Position numbers and translations under genes: made by a program. The notes beneath the pieces were generated by a model. The model did not search any database and was not told where the DNA came from. It was given only the letters and a program-made list of their open reading frames with translations. Positions 1-12,102 of a stretch of DNA of 64,000 nucleotides are shown piece by piece (position 1 is the stretch's first letter; the number at the start of each line of letters is the position of its first letter). The stretch covers positions 3,375,001 to 3,439,000 of the forward strand of contig JAYKKT010000088.1 in the NCBI GenBank assembly GCA_036023115.1, in the 5' to 3' direction. Origin of the DNA: Brasenia schreberi (Eukaryota; Streptophyta; Magnoliopsida; Nymphaeales; Cabombaceae).

Positions 1-182
1 ACCGAACTGGGCCAGGAACTGGCTGGACCCAAAACCAGGACTCACCCATTCCCATTCCGGTTTCACCTTTTACAAAACCAGAACCGCAGATTCCAGTATT
101 TAAAAAAAAATCATATACATTTTATTTTTTAATATAAATTACATGGTTTTGGTTTCAGGCTAACCAGAACCGGACATGTCTA
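1..182. repeat. Right part of a GGTTCC-armed, AT-cored repeat element
   Basis: The stretch has an accepted pattern seen again at 11064, 16145 and 54053: an arm rich in GAACC/GGTTCC words, an AT-rich core (about 100-145), then a second arm that ends in CATGTCTA at 182. The left end lies outside the window. No open frame is conserved between copies, so this is a non-coding, MITE-like element. Family membership is inferred by eye from shared ends and layout. Confidence 0.6.
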
Positions 183-2036
183 TGGGTATGCATGCCGTGG
201 GAATTGAACTCATACCGATCATCTGATCGAGCCAAGTGCAACTATGTGAGCGGTTCATAAACATCATGAATATCATATCCAACAACCAGATTTCACGTAG
301 GCTGGCAATATAGGGCATTAAAGTGGGAGCAATGAACAAATCGCTGAGTTTTGATTAAATTTGTCCTAAAATGAACCTTCTTGTATGAACCTATTAAATG
401 TAATTCTTTAATTCTAAATTATCGTTCAACAAAATACTTCTTGATATTGTTGACATCATTAATGACGAAATCACCCTTACTCTGCAAAGATCCACTTTTA
501 TTTATTTATTTTGAGATAGCAACAAAGTTAACTTTTCAATTTTCTTTAGAAAAGACACAAAAGCTGAAACAATTAATGGTTCAAAAGAAGATCTAAGATA
601 TGCAAGTTTGCCCTTTATGTTGTAAATAAATCTCTTGCTAGGGTGCAGACTGTTGGTGCCGCGGTTTGAGTTTTGTCCGTGTCATATCATTTCGTGTTCT
701 TGTTAGAAACAAGTTTAATGAAAAAACCCATTTTTCTTGGTGTTACTTTTAGAGGAACTAAACGTAAACTTTTGAAGTTGTGCTCGTGTCAAGTGTTGCA
801 TTTTCAGCCATTTCGTGTTTTATGTTGTGCATGTGTTGTATCAATTGAATTTCGATGGAAAACGGGCAAAAACATGCATGACCTAATCTTTTCGTGTTAC
901 TTTTGATGGACATAAAGTGTACTTTTCAGGTAATTTCATGTCAGGTTTTCACCAACTGTTTGTGTTTCGTGTTGTGGTCTAAACACGACTTAATCCTTTT
1001 GTGTTTCTTTCAAATGGACTTCCGTGTCATGTTCGTGTTGGGTGTTCAACTAATACATTTTCAGTGAGAGTTTGTGGAAAGTGGGGCTTGAAATGTTCTT
1101 AAATGAGTACCTCCTGGAAATATTAAACAAAAGCGTGGGCTTTTAAATAAAATTATTTTCTTTAAGAATAAATCAGCCTTATAACTATTTTATTGGAGTT
1201 GGACTCATCTTAGTGGGCCAATTATGTTCAATTATTAATCTTTTATTTTATAAAAATGATTCTGTCATCTATTTCTATTATGCTTTTAAATTATTACACG
1301 TCTCCTTGATTTGCCAAGAGACTTTCTTTCCTGAATGCAATCTTTTGCCCATTGAGAGAGTTACCAATGTCAAAAATGAAATTTTGAAGATAAAATTGTA
1401 AAAAAAAATTCTTGAATCAAACATATTATTCCACCAAAAGATATAAACTTCATTCATCATAAGAGAAGTATGGGGAGCTCTCTATATAATGAAGGAACAA
1501 TACAAACAAATAAAAAGAATTTCTCAACTTGAAAAATATAACATTTTATATGATTAACAAACAAAAATAAAACAACTATGAAAACCAATCACTGCATCAT
1601 TAAAAGAGATAGCATATCACTACCCCTCTACCATCACAAAAAGATTTTTGATATTTACAAAACTCCATTCATTTATCAATACCCTTTTACCGTTACCCAA
1701 AAGAAAGACGAAAGAAGAAAAAGGGAATAAAAAAATAAAGATTATAGGACGCTAAACCGTTACTACTATCTCGGGACCCTAAAAGCTCCAATTGTTTATA
1801 CTCATGTAGGAAGTAGACATGACTGGTTCCACCAACAACATGCCCCTTTTTAGTTATGGTTGTGGTTCTTCTAGTTCCAAGACCGGGTTCATGAGAGTCT
1901 TGTTTCTGGTTTTCTTTGCAAAATTTATAAAACAAAAGTGGGATTTTACTAATAAAATAAAAAATGACAAATGACAAATGACTTGAAACCATGAGTCTGA
2001 ATTTTGATGTCACTTGAGTTTCCTAATAAGTGAGAT
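183..2036. other. Intergenic, AT-rich, no gene seen
   Basis: No open frame here resembles a protein I know. From about 640 to 1060 the words CGTGTT/CGTGTC recur many times, which looks like an eroded repeat. Just after 182 there is a reverse-oriented tRNA B-box-like word (about 209-222), discussed in the findings. Confidence 0.5.
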
Positions 2037-2420
2037 TAGACATGACGGGTTTAGAACTGGCCTGACGGTTTCGACTTGGATCAAATGGGGTTAGAAACCT
2101 GATATGAAACTATGGATCACTCAATTTGGTTCTGGTTTCACCTTTGATGAAACCAAAATTGACTTGAAACCAGAATCAACAGTTCCTAAATCACCAATTT
2201 TAGAACTTTTTCTTTTAAATTTTTAAATGTTTTACTTGCTCCAAGCAGTTGCAGACTCAAACCGGAACCTCCTTGAAACCGGTGGTTTTAAACAGTTGGC
2301 TCTGAGATGGTTTGGTTACAGGTTCCAAGTTCTGGGGTGACTGGAACCGGCCAATTCTAAGTGAGTCTGAACTAAACCTCAGGAGTTCCCGGTCAGACAA
2401 CCGGCTCCGGGCTGCTGGTG
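2037..2420. repeat. GGTTCC-armed, AT-cored repeat element (copy 2)
   Basis: It starts with TAGACATGAC, continues in GGTTT/GAACC-rich sequence, has an AT-rich core near 2190-2235, and resumes with GGTTCC/AACCGG words. The right end is not sharp here, so the boundary is approximate. Non-coding. Confidence 0.55.
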
Positions 2421-3187
2421 GTGCACTGAATATTCCAGATTATAATGAAGCTACTACTTTGTTTATTTAAAAAGATAGAGGTGCAGACTTAGGAGTATGA
2501 AATGGGCCCAAAATGGAAAAAAGAGAAGCTTTTAGGGGCTACATGCAAAAAAAGGAAGTTGCGGGTGTGGCGTTCGAAATGCGCTCCCGGCAGGCTCTCC
2601 ATCGCATAATCGTGGTGGCATGCGTTGCAATATTTCCATACCCTATGGGGATTTTGTTACGGCAAAGAGAAAAGTAGCGACCGGATTTTCTCATCCAAAT
2701 TGGTTCCCCCTAGTCTTCCCTCTTTATGGATTATTTCTTTTCGATTTATTTTAAAGGAAATAATAAATCATAACCCTAAATCTTATCAAGTACCCGAGAA
2801 TGCACCTAAAATTACAAGATAACCAAACGCATCACGAGAATCTGACTAATTTTCGAGACACTCTCAGTTTTGTAAGGATGATGATAAGGCTCAGACCATC
2901 CCATTGACAGCTGACGTGTTATTCAATTGGGACCCACGTGTAAGGAAGAGAATGGAGAGAAAAATAAGGGTAGAGAGAGGGGGGGAGACTCCTTTTGAAT
3001 GAGTCTATATCTCTCTCTCTACACTTGGCCTTTTAGGCTAGCTTTATGAACCGAAAGGCTAAACAATACAAGGGAAAAAATGCGTTGAAAAAGCAAAGGC
3101 CGGTAAATAGAGAAAGAGACGGTTGGGAAGGGCGAGTGAGAAAACCCTCTCGTTTTAGAAAGAAGAGGGAGAGAAACACTCTCATTT

Positions 3188-3188
<1 letters not shown>
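2421..3188 (+). other. Intergenic and probable promoter region of the MORN gene
   Basis: No gene is seen. The stretch from about 2900 to 3190 becomes purine-rich (GAGAGA) toward the MORN gene, and probably holds its promoter and 5' UTR start. A CACGTG core (2935-2940), a G-box type word recognised by plant bZIP/bHLH factors, is visible. The transcription start is not determined. Confidence 0.35.
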
Positions 3189-3224
<36 letters not shown>

Positions 3225-3341
3225 TCTTGAGAAGGGTAGTTGATAAGAGAGAGAGAGGGGGGTCTCTTAGTGAGAGAAATTGATCAGGAAGGACGATATT
3301 GATGCAAAGAGAGCCTGCACATAGAAGGGTGAACTGATAGG

Positions 3342-3382
<41 letters not shown>
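3189..3382 (+). promoter_or_regulatory. Two (GA)n tracts and an AUG-stop just upstream of the MORN start
   Basis: There are (AG)n tracts at 3189-3221 and 3345-3382. GA repeats in plant promoters and 5' UTRs are known binding sites of BBR/BPC proteins. Straight after the second tract comes ATG followed at once by TGA (3385-3390), a minimal upstream ORF 17 bases before the main ATG at 3408. Whether this is transcribed leader is inferred from its closeness to the start. Confidence 0.5.
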
Positions 3383-3383
<1 letters not shown>

Positions 3384-3407
3384 AATGTGAGACCAGTGGC
3401 CCCTGGA

Positions 3408-6400
3408 ATGCATCAAAAGAAATCGGAATTGCAGATACGAACAGAAAGCAGAGGTGTCTCCTCCGGTTTCAGCCGAACGCCACCTCTCCACAACCACCAA
3501 CCAGCGTCCTACGACCACCATCAGCAGCAAAATAAGAATGAAACCCTAATCTCAACACCCCACAAGAGGGCAATGATATCTTCCCCTTCTTTCCTCTCTC
3601 GCTCCCAAACCTTCTCTTCCCTCCCAATCACCCACAAACCCACTAGAACCCATGCCGCCGGCGTTTCCGCTACCGGTTCCGCCAAAACTGCCGCCAAGTT
3701 CTTCCGACTCCTCCGTCGTTTATCCTCTCACCACCATTACTATCACCATCATCTGAAACCCCGATTCCTCCTCCTTCCTTCCCTCATAGTCGCCGTTCCC
3801 GCCTTCTGGTGGCTCCTCAAATCCTCTCCGTCCGATCTCGGCCTCTGGTTCGACTTCCTTTCAGCCGTTGCCTTCTTCGCCGCCCTCCTCCTCTCCTTCC
3901 GCTTCTCCTTCCCTCGCTTTTCTCTAATCAGCCGCCTCATCAAACCAGTTTCCTCCCTCCTCCCTTTCTGCTATCGCTCCTCGAGGCTCAAACCCTCGCA
4001 CCCCGTTCGGTGGACGATCGGCTCGAAGCGGAAATCGGAGAAGGTCGCCGGCGTCGGAATCGGTGCGAAGGACGGGGTTATCGTTTACAGCAACGGGGAC
4101 GTCTACGAGGGAGAATTCCACCAAGGGAAGTGCTCCGGGAGCGGCGTATACTATTACTGTATGAGTGGTCGCTACGAAGGGGATTGGGTCGATGAGAAGT
4201 ATGACGGCTACGGTGTCGAAACGTGGTCTAGGGGGAGTCGCTATAGAGGACAGTACAGGCAAGGATTGAGGCACGGGTATGGCGTTTACCGGTTTTATAC
4301 CGGCGATGTTTACGCCGGCGAGTGGTCGAATGGGCAGAGTCATGGGTGTGGAGTTCATACTTGTGAGGATGGGAGCAGATACGTTGGGGAATTCAAGTGG
4401 GGAGTCAAGCATGGCCTCGGTCATTACCATTTCAGGTAGAGCAACGAGCTCCCCTCCTCCACTCTCTCGCTTGAAGTTTTCCTTGTTTTTTTTTTAGAAA
4501 TTGATGGTTGTTGACTTTCTTGGTTATATTTGTGCTTGTGTTTTCCTTTGTTTGATTTATTTAGGAGGCTACTTGAGATATTGCAAACTGGATTTGTTTG
4601 TTTGTGCATTTATTTCATTGTTTTACCTGTGGATCCATTCATTCTAGGGCATTCTTGATAAAATTGTTTGATTGAATGGACACTTGCACTCGGGTTTTGT
4701 GCAAAATTTTGCGTGGATTTGAATCTTGCTCGTGGGTTTCATTGATGAAAAACGTTAACCATTTCTACAACGTATTTGATAGGATGTGCCATTCGGTGAA
4801 GATGCTCCTCAAGAAAGAAATATGTGACTACAAGATCAATAGTTAGGGGGCATGTACTTTATAAAAAAAGTTAAATATCGATCAGTTGGATTAAGAACTT
4901 ATCCTCAAATCATCTCTTTATGATATTCTTTTTTAAAATGCAAATGACGTGATCCAATGTGGAAGTTATAAGATCAAAGGCATCTTTAAAGTGCATCATC
5001 ATCCTGGGAGTTGTTGGATTGAGAGGTTTTGCACTAAGCTCACCGATTCAGTAAATTCACCCTCATAGAAAGTACTTTTACTGAAATATCCCTAGACAGT
5101 GCGGATCTGCCAATAATTGTTAAGAAAGGGCATAAAGAAGTCGTTTTATTTTGTGAATAATAATAAGAACCGCTTCTTCTTTATGAAAACAATCAAATAA
5201 TTATTGTGGTGAATGAGTATAGGTCTGTAAAACATTACTACATATTATTAGATATTCTAAAATATAATTATATGATATACAAACCTTGCCATTTTACTTA
5301 GGTGCTCAGCTGCATCTAGATGCATATGTCAGCCTAGTTAGGAATCCAGGTAAGATTTTGACTACCAAGCATCCCATAGACCATTTGCTGTTTTTAGTTT
5401 TACAAGATTCTTTTTGATTTATCCTTCACCCTGGTTTGACTTGGGGCCCTGTTGTCCAAGTGGTCTTTAGTTCTACTGGCATATGTACATGGTTGCTTCT
5501 ACTGGGGCATGGCAACCACCTTACCTATGCCAGTTGTGGATACTGTGGGAGAGTTTAACTATCTAGTGTCCCATACACCGGTGTGTATATTGTATTCTTT
5601 TGGATTTATAAGATTTTTATTATTTCATATTACAATGAAAAGATTCCTACTGGTGCCTGATTGGCCATTAATGCTGTTTGACATTTGTGACTTGGATACT
5701 TCTAGCAGAGCCTTGTAACCCTGTTTTATCCATCCCAATGTTGAATACTTTTGAAAAGGAATCATCTAAGTTCAAAAGTATGAGTCATCTGTCGTGTTTA
5801 TGAATTATGATCAATCTTTGTGTCTCATAAACACAATATCAACGAGAAAGCAGTTGTCTGTGTAGTACAATTGAGTACTTGGTGTGTCCATGTTTTCACA
5901 GTCCTTGGTGGATTTGAAAGTGTGGAATCACTGTTGCAGCAAATTATTCATTGAATGTGATCCCACTGGGAAATGTCCAAGAGTGTAGCCTTCTATTTGA
6001 TTTGCAGTTCCATGAGTATGATGTAGTTTGATTAGTGTATAGACTCATCACTCCAGAAGGTCTTGTTTCTGCACAAAGAAGGTAGAAATGTCGGTGGCAA
6101 CTGATAATGAAAAATATATTGTTACTGGTTAAAAGGGGATAACCATAATGATTGTAGTTATAGTTAACTAGTTCTACGTGTGTGATGTGTAGACTCATCC
6201 AAGCTGGTCTTTATGCAGATAGCTGGTGGAAATGATAATAATTTCAGCCATTAGTTAAAGAAAGAATGACTTTAGCCTTTAGACTTTCTGTATGCCTGAT
6301 TTTATATTGCTTTAAGTTTCAATCTGTGTCACAAAGTTCTTTCCAGCTTTTTTTGGGGTACTTGATATAGTCTGTGATTCTTTAGGAAAAATCCTGTCTT

Positions 6401-8381
6401 TACTAAGTGTAGATCTTCCTGTTAATGCCATAGCAGAAGAAGCTCCCTTAATCTTTGTTGCATGGACACTAAAAGGTGTTAGTGTCATGCATTTCATGGA
6501 GCATAAAATAATTTGCGTTTTCAACATGGTTGAAAAATATACTTGACAAACTGTAAACGTGGTGTCTTCATATGGAGATGGACGCTTTGGCTTCTCAGAG
6601 GCGTTGAGGTAACTTGGCATTTGAAAGTATCTTGAATTTCAAACGACCTGATGAAGTTTCAGCTTCCCCTACATGCATGGCTTCTTAGAAGAAATAAAAG
6701 TTCTCATACCCTTTTTTCAACCTCCTTCACGCTACCAGTTCAAATGTCTCCTCTGTCTTCTCCAATTTCTGTATTGCAATTTCCGTTTGTCACATTTTCT
6801 GGTATTGTATTGTTTATTTAATGCTTTGTTTGCTAGCTTGTTGAATGCGTTCGTGAAATGCTTTCTTCTTTGTGGTTCTTCCCGAATTAGCTTCTGACAT
6901 GTACGCCTACTGTTTACTTTTCATATCTCGTTTCCTTGGGAGGACAATAATGATGCCTTTGCACATGTACGTTAAGCTGTTTAGTTTACACTTGATTTTT
7001 TCATAATTAATGCCCTGGCCTTTGTTTTTTATCATATTGTTGCAATTTTCATCTTTTCTTCCGTGTATTTTGTTACCTTGCCACATTTCTGGCAATGAGC
7101 TCAACTCATATTCAGTTTCTCATTCACTTGACGTGGTGGAACTTGATCCTTAAGGCCAGTGGCGTATCCAGAAAATATTCTGGGTGATCAGATTGTTTAG
7201 TTCAGGTGAGGTGAGGTGGACCAAAAAGATTTTCAAAAATTCTATATGTTTGTATAGATTTTCTGGATTTCAGGTGAGGCAACGAAGCCTTGCCTTGCTT
7301 ATGATACTGGTGCAGAGTTGAAAATCCAGATTTTCCAACGGCGTGCTCCCTTGTTTGTGGTACTTAAACCTAATATACAACAACAACAACAACTAAGCCT
7401 TTTCCTATACTAGACGGGGTCGGCTACATGGATTCTTTGTTTCCACAGATCCTATCGTGTGCCATGTTAGCAGTTAACTCACAATAAGCTAGATCATTCT
7501 TTATTGTTTCTTTCCATCAATTCTTCCATCACTCTGAAAAATTGACCCTAGGTATTTAAAACTGGGATGCAATGATAGCCAATTTTAATTTCTATGTCCT
7601 CTGAAGTAACCAAATGATCAAACTTACATTCCATATATTCCGTCTTTGTTCTACTAAGTCGGAGGCCTTTGCTTACGTAATATTATGTACGTAAGCACTT
7701 TTACATTCTTGAATAGTTGAGTAAAATGTGAATCTAATTAGTGCACCAATCCATGAATTACGCAGAAATGGAGACACATTTACATTCTTGAATAGTTGAG
7801 TAAAATGTGAATCTAATTGGTGCACCAATCCATGAATTACGCAGAAATGGAGACACATATGCTGGAGAATATTTCGCAGACAAGATGCATGGCTTTGGAG
7901 TTTATCGTTTTGCAAATGGTCATCGATACGAGGGAGCCTGGCACGAGGGTAGAAAGCAGGGGCTTGGAATGTACACATTCAGGAATGGGGAAACACAATC
8001 AGGGCATTGGCAAAATGGCAGCCTTGATATACCAAGTACTCAGAGCACTCATCCCGAGTCTCCTATTGCTGTTAATCACTCGAAGGTGCTGAACGCAGTG
8101 CAGGTAAAGGAATTATTCTTACTATAGCCTAAACGCACGCGAGAGAGAGAGAGAGAGATCAAAATGGTTTTTACATGTATACTTGAATTTAACTAGTGAT
8201 TTCTCTCTCACAGGAAGCACGGCGAGCAGCGGAATTGGCATACGATGTGCCAAGAGTGGACGAGAGAGTGAACAAGGCGGTTGCCGCCGCCAACTGGGCA
8301 GCTAATTCTGCTAGGGTGGCAGCAGTCAAAGCTGTGCAGAAAAGAATGCACAGGGATGATATATCAGATCAGATGGTGTGA
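3408..8381 (+). CDS. Plant MORN-repeat membrane-associated protein (3 exons)
   Basis: Exons 3408-4435, 7845-8103 and 8214-8381 join in frame with GT-AG borders to give 484 residues. The N-terminal ~115 residues are low complexity (Ser/His/Gln rich). Two hydrophobic segments follow at about residues 120-137 and 147-164, consistent with membrane anchoring. From about residue 227 there are seven MORN units (pattern G-x-Y-x-G-x-W/F...G-x-G-x-Y) and a partial eighth; the sixth begins exactly at the exon 1/2 junction. The tail, rich in EARRAAELAYDV and AAN/ARVAAVKAVQ-like sequence, is typical of plant MORN proteins such as the Arabidopsis At1g77660/At4g17080 group. MORN units bind phospholipids or mediate membrane contacts; the exact role is unknown. 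There is no kinase domain, so database names such as 'PI4P 5-kinase-like' would mislead. The start is uncertain: ATG 3408 is the first in frame, and another lies at 3573 (residue 56). Intron 1 (3.4 kb) carries repeat scraps. Confidence 0.92.
4436..7844 (+). other. Intron 1 of the MORN gene
   Basis: A 3.4-kb intron with a GT donor at 4436 and an AG acceptor at 7843-7844. It contains an RTE LINE scrap (about 7376-7672) and a 79-bp tandem duplication that copies the acceptor. No embedded gene is convincing; an antisense open frame at 6312-6620 was considered and rejected. Confidence 0.85.
7376..7672 (-). mobile_element. RTE-type LINE fragment (3' end, internally deleted)
   Basis: Read on the minus strand it ends in (TTG)n preceded by the same tail as the full-length RTE at 45832-49080 (GACCCCGTCTAGTATaGGAAAAGGC-like). 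About 150 bases of tail are joined near 7520 to an internal part of the reverse transcriptase ORF, so the copy has an internal deletion. Short TAATAT(A/T) words flank it and may be a target-site duplication. It lies antisense in the MORN intron. Confidence 0.8.
7700..7858 (+). repeat. 79-bp tandem duplication covering a splice acceptor
   Basis: Two nearly identical copies (about 7700-7778 and 7779-7857) each contain the polypyrimidine/branch region, the CAG acceptor and the first bases of MORN exon 2. Acceptor AG falls at 7764-7765 in copy 1 and 7843-7844 in copy 2. Only the second keeps the frame open; see findings. Confidence 0.9.
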
Positions 8382-9489
8382 AATCTCCTCACACCATCTA
8401 AGGTTGCTGCTGCAAACCATTAGATACTTCATCAAGGCTCTGGTTAGTGGAGGGAAGATGGGCATCAAGGTTTGGCTTAATCCCTCGCGAACATTTTGAG
8501 AGTATACTAACAAGTCTATATGCTAATAAGCAACCCTTGTCCGGGTGTTGAGCAGGTTAGTCTCTCTTGTTTCTTTGTGTAATCTGTAAATAGAATCAAA
8601 GGGGAGCATCAAATCAGTGATTCAACCAATGGCGGCATATACGTGCAGGGTTGTGACCTTTGTCTTTCTTTTTACAGTTTTCTCTTCCCATGTAAAGAGT
8701 AGTAGATGAATGCTGGTGCCAGGTAAAACCTTACCCAGTAATTATGTTGTATGTGTAAAGGTCAATAGTTTCGACAACTCTGAATCTTTTGGTTATTCAT
8801 AGCTCTTCATACTGCACTTCTCTTCTTCCTATTTTTGATCTGTAAATTCCTCTAAATTGCCTCTCGAGAGGTTCAAACAACCACATTGGAAAGATAACTG
8901 AACCGCATAAAGCTTGGTACATAGGACCCGTCTAACCCACCCTGCATTTGAAAAATGTTCCCTCGAGCCGGTACTGCCCCTGTCCTACCAGTCTCAAGGT
9001 TCAAAACCTGCATCTGACCCTCTCGAAGCTGCCCGGCCTTGCCCTGCTCCAACCCTTTTGTGTTGGGTTAGAAAAGCATCTTTCATTGCAACTCTATCCT
9101 GTTATAAAAGGTAGTTGAGAAGCAAAGCGTGAGAGATTTTCCTCACTTGGTTTTTCCTGGATGCAGTGCCTGAATTAAATTTTGCCTCCCTAGGCTGTAA
9201 ATATAAAGCTCACTGCTACCAAGGTATAAAATATGAGAAGAGAACAAAGGGAAGAAATCTATCTGCCTTCTTTGACTTCGTGATAGCTAAACCTCCTTGA
9301 CATGGGCTGAATAATGTGTGTTTTTGTACACTAAAAATCAATTAAGAACAAAAAAACTAATGTTTAAGATGCCGGTCTGAAACTGATATACAAGGTTGGG
9401 CCTGCCAATCGGTATATAAGTTTTGTTTGGCATGTGAGATGATCTAATGTCAAAGTAATTTATAGCTGAGCCAATTTTTTAGTCTTGGA
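8382..9489. other. MORN 3' UTR and intergenic DNA
   Basis: The first few hundred bases after the TGA at 8379-8381 are probably 3' UTR. Beyond that no gene is seen; short frames such as 8914-9114 show no family features. Confidence 0.4.
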
Positions 9490-9851
9490 TAAATGTCACA
9501 CAAGAAGATACCATTAAAGTTGAAGTTGGAAGGTAAATATTATAGAGAACTAAGTAGATTCGCTATATTATATTGTTCTAAGTGGTCATACAAGAAAATA
9601 TTGCATACATAATGAAGTTATTAGAAATAAATTGAGAGTAATACCAATAGATGATAAAATAAGATAAAATCATTCAAGATAGTTTTAAGCATATAGAAAG
9701 ATAATCAAAAGAAGCTTCGGTAAAAAAGTTGATTGTGAAAATGTTAAGAGAAGATTTAGCTGATGTTGAGTTTACTGTTAGTGTGACACAATCGAGCTCT
9801 ACGAAAACAATCCCATCTAACATGGGGAAGGACTTGGTTGTTGTTGATGGA
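9490..9851 (+). mobile_element. Degraded RTE LINE 3' fragment
   Basis: The stretch matches, with many changes, the last ~370 bases of the RTE at 45832-49080 (region of the final ORF residues [11 protein letters not shown] onward) and ends in GTTGTTGTTG. The reading frame is destroyed. Confidence 0.75.
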
Positions 9852-11063
9852 TAAACATGTCACAAAGGGCAGCATTTAAGTCACACGTTGGAACCCAAGG
9901 GGCTTAGCCTCACTGGGTGATTGCGGCCGGAAAGGGCATCATCATCATTATTATTATTATTATTATTATTACTATTAAACCTTACCTTTGCTTATTGTCA
10001 ATCTTTACTTCTAAGAAAGTTAAGATTACCAAGGATTTGCTAATCATACTAACTAGTGTCCTTATAACATTAGTTAAGAAATTAAAAATATATAAAGTAG
10101 GTATTAATAAAATGTAAATCATTTAATATATTAGAAAGTGTGAGTTGTTTCTGGTAAAGTTTTTGGACAGGTGAATATGTAGTAAGTTAAGATTTCGACA
10201 CACTTTATTAAATCAAAGCTGTGATATATTATTATTATTTATTCACTTAAAAATAAATTCACTTTAAAAAATCTTATTCGTGATATTTATAGTAAGTGTA
10301 TTTTTTTCTCTGTCACAATTTAATTAATGTATATGTTCAATTTTTTGGTTCTATAATACTGATTATAAAACCGTTCAGAAGTGACTACCTTTTTTTTTTT
10401 TTGACTTGCCATTTACGCAATTTCAGGGAGGGTAATGGTTTAGTGACCCTTTGTATACTTATTCTCCACCACCCTATTTGATGTTTATTTTTTTTTTTTG
10501 TTATACTACTGATTATAAACCGTTCAGCGACTACACTTTGTAATAATTAAGAATGTGATTTAATAACAGTACTTTCCCCACTTTAAGTATCATGTTACTT
10601 CCTGGTTTTAAATCATACTTCGTAATTTTTATGTTGCAGTGAATACGGTCATATAGCAGAAGTTAAAAACTTTATTGCACGGATCATTAATTCATTATTA
10701 TAGATTATAGGGAAAAGTGCATGAATGCATGTTGTCAATGTCAATGTAAGAACCACAGTGCTAACAGTTGTGTGGGCAAGCAACCTGAAAATTCTGGAGA
10801 ATATAATAGTGTTATGGAAAGAAAATAGAGAGAGAAACAAAAAGAAAAAAACATCAGAGTTTGCATGAAAATATTTATTGCAGACTAGCATCCCAACCTT
10901 TTCTATATTTATTTTTGAAAAACAACAGATGACAGGTTGATAAAAAAGCCACTCTGCAGATGGTGTCAAAGAATCGGGTTTGGATCTAATATCCTGTCAA
11001 ACCCAAATATCTCATGTGCAATATCCGGTTTACATATTAAGAACCAACTCGGAGGCATGCAGT
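9852..11063. other. Intergenic, with (ATT)n microsatellite
   Basis: An (ATT)n tract is at about 9946-9974. The rest is AT-rich, with two related words around 10360-10390 and 10505-10530 (ACTGATTATAAA.CCGTTCAG) that suggest a small duplicated repeat. No gene is seen. Confidence 0.4.
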
Positions 11064-11394
11064 CTAGACATGGTCAGTTTGGAACAGACCAGGCGGTTCC
11101 AACCAGAACCGAACTGGACCAGGAACTGGCTGAAACCTACAACAGTGAAACTGGACCAAGAACCTGGCCTGGAAAGAGGGACCATCCAGTTTGGTTCCTA
11201 TTCCACCTTGATGGAACCAGGACTGGTGGTCCCAAACTGCCAGTTCCATAAATTTTTCCTTAAGAAGATATTTCTTTGAAATTTTAATTTTTAAAATGTT
11301 TTTTCAGTTTTGAACTGTTTAGGATTCGATCTAGAACCAGAACCAACCCAGTCCCAGTTCCAGGTTTCAGGAGAACTTGAACCGACCGTGTCTA
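11064..11394. repeat. GGTTCC-armed, AT-cored repeat element with clear inverted ends
   Basis: This is the clearest copy of the family. It opens TAGACATGGTC and closes with GACCGTGTCTA, which are inverted matches. Both arms are built of GGAACC/GGTTCC words and enclose an AT-rich core at about 11248-11305. It is 331 bp and has no conserved ORF, so a fold-back or MITE-type origin is likely. Confidence 0.65.
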
Positions 11395-12099
11395 GCGCAC
11401 TGTGTGAGCTCATCCGGAAGTGTTTTCGACTCTCATGTCACTGGCGATGAGTTCGATTCTCAGGGGACGCATGCGTGTGTACTTAAAATGGTTGAAACCT
11501 TATGTCTATTATCCCGTAATTGTGTGGATAACTATAGCCCGTAAACCCACAGTTTAGTTATGGTTTCGGTGCTTGGTGAACCTCATTGAACCCAAAACCC
11601 TAGAGCTGGTTTTGGATACGAAGGTTTGGAACTAGCGGTTCCAACCAGAACTAGAACCACCGGTTCATTTAGTTTGGCTTTCAAAAGGTATTTAGTCTAA
11701 CTGAAATCAATGTCTCGTTGGTAACTGATTAGTCTGTTTCACGTCCCGATTGTTGGAGTCACCAATGGGGTCGATACTCATGACCAGTGTTTATTCGTCT
11801 GGTGTTAGACCAATCTTCACTAAGATTGTATAAATTCAACAAAAGCTTAAAAATCATAGTTTATAAAAAGATTTGGAAGGCAACAAAAAATAAAAGCAAA
11901 GTGTTTATTGATAGTAAAAAATTGTGTGACTTCTAACACGCTTAGACTCTTATAAGTACCTAAAAAATTATACTCTTCATCGCCTGACTACAAAACCGCG
12001 GGCGTAGGGGAAATCAAGCGGGTCATCTTCACGAAAGATAAGTGATTTCTTTGGACTTTATTTTATCGCCTCTGCCATTGCTATTGATGATCGCTCGGA
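11395..12099. other. Intergenic; further GGTTCC-type sequence, no gene
   Basis: Right after the repeat there is a tRNA-like patch with a GAGTTCGATTCTC word (about 11449-11461). A partial arm of the GGTTCC type recurs at 11560-11690. From 11700 no feature is recognised; the Copia coding relic begins about 12100. Confidence 0.4.
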
Positions 12100-12102
12100 G
12101 AT

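Noticed and set aside
3387..3407. A GTG start for the MORN protein seven codons upstream of ATG 3408
   Set aside because: Plant nuclear genes start with ATG; the GTG only extends the frame to the preceding stop.
6312..6620. A 102-residue minus-strand open frame in MORN intron 1 with protein-like composition
   Set aside because: It has no motif or family resemblance that I recognise, no splice or start context, and lies antisense in an intron.
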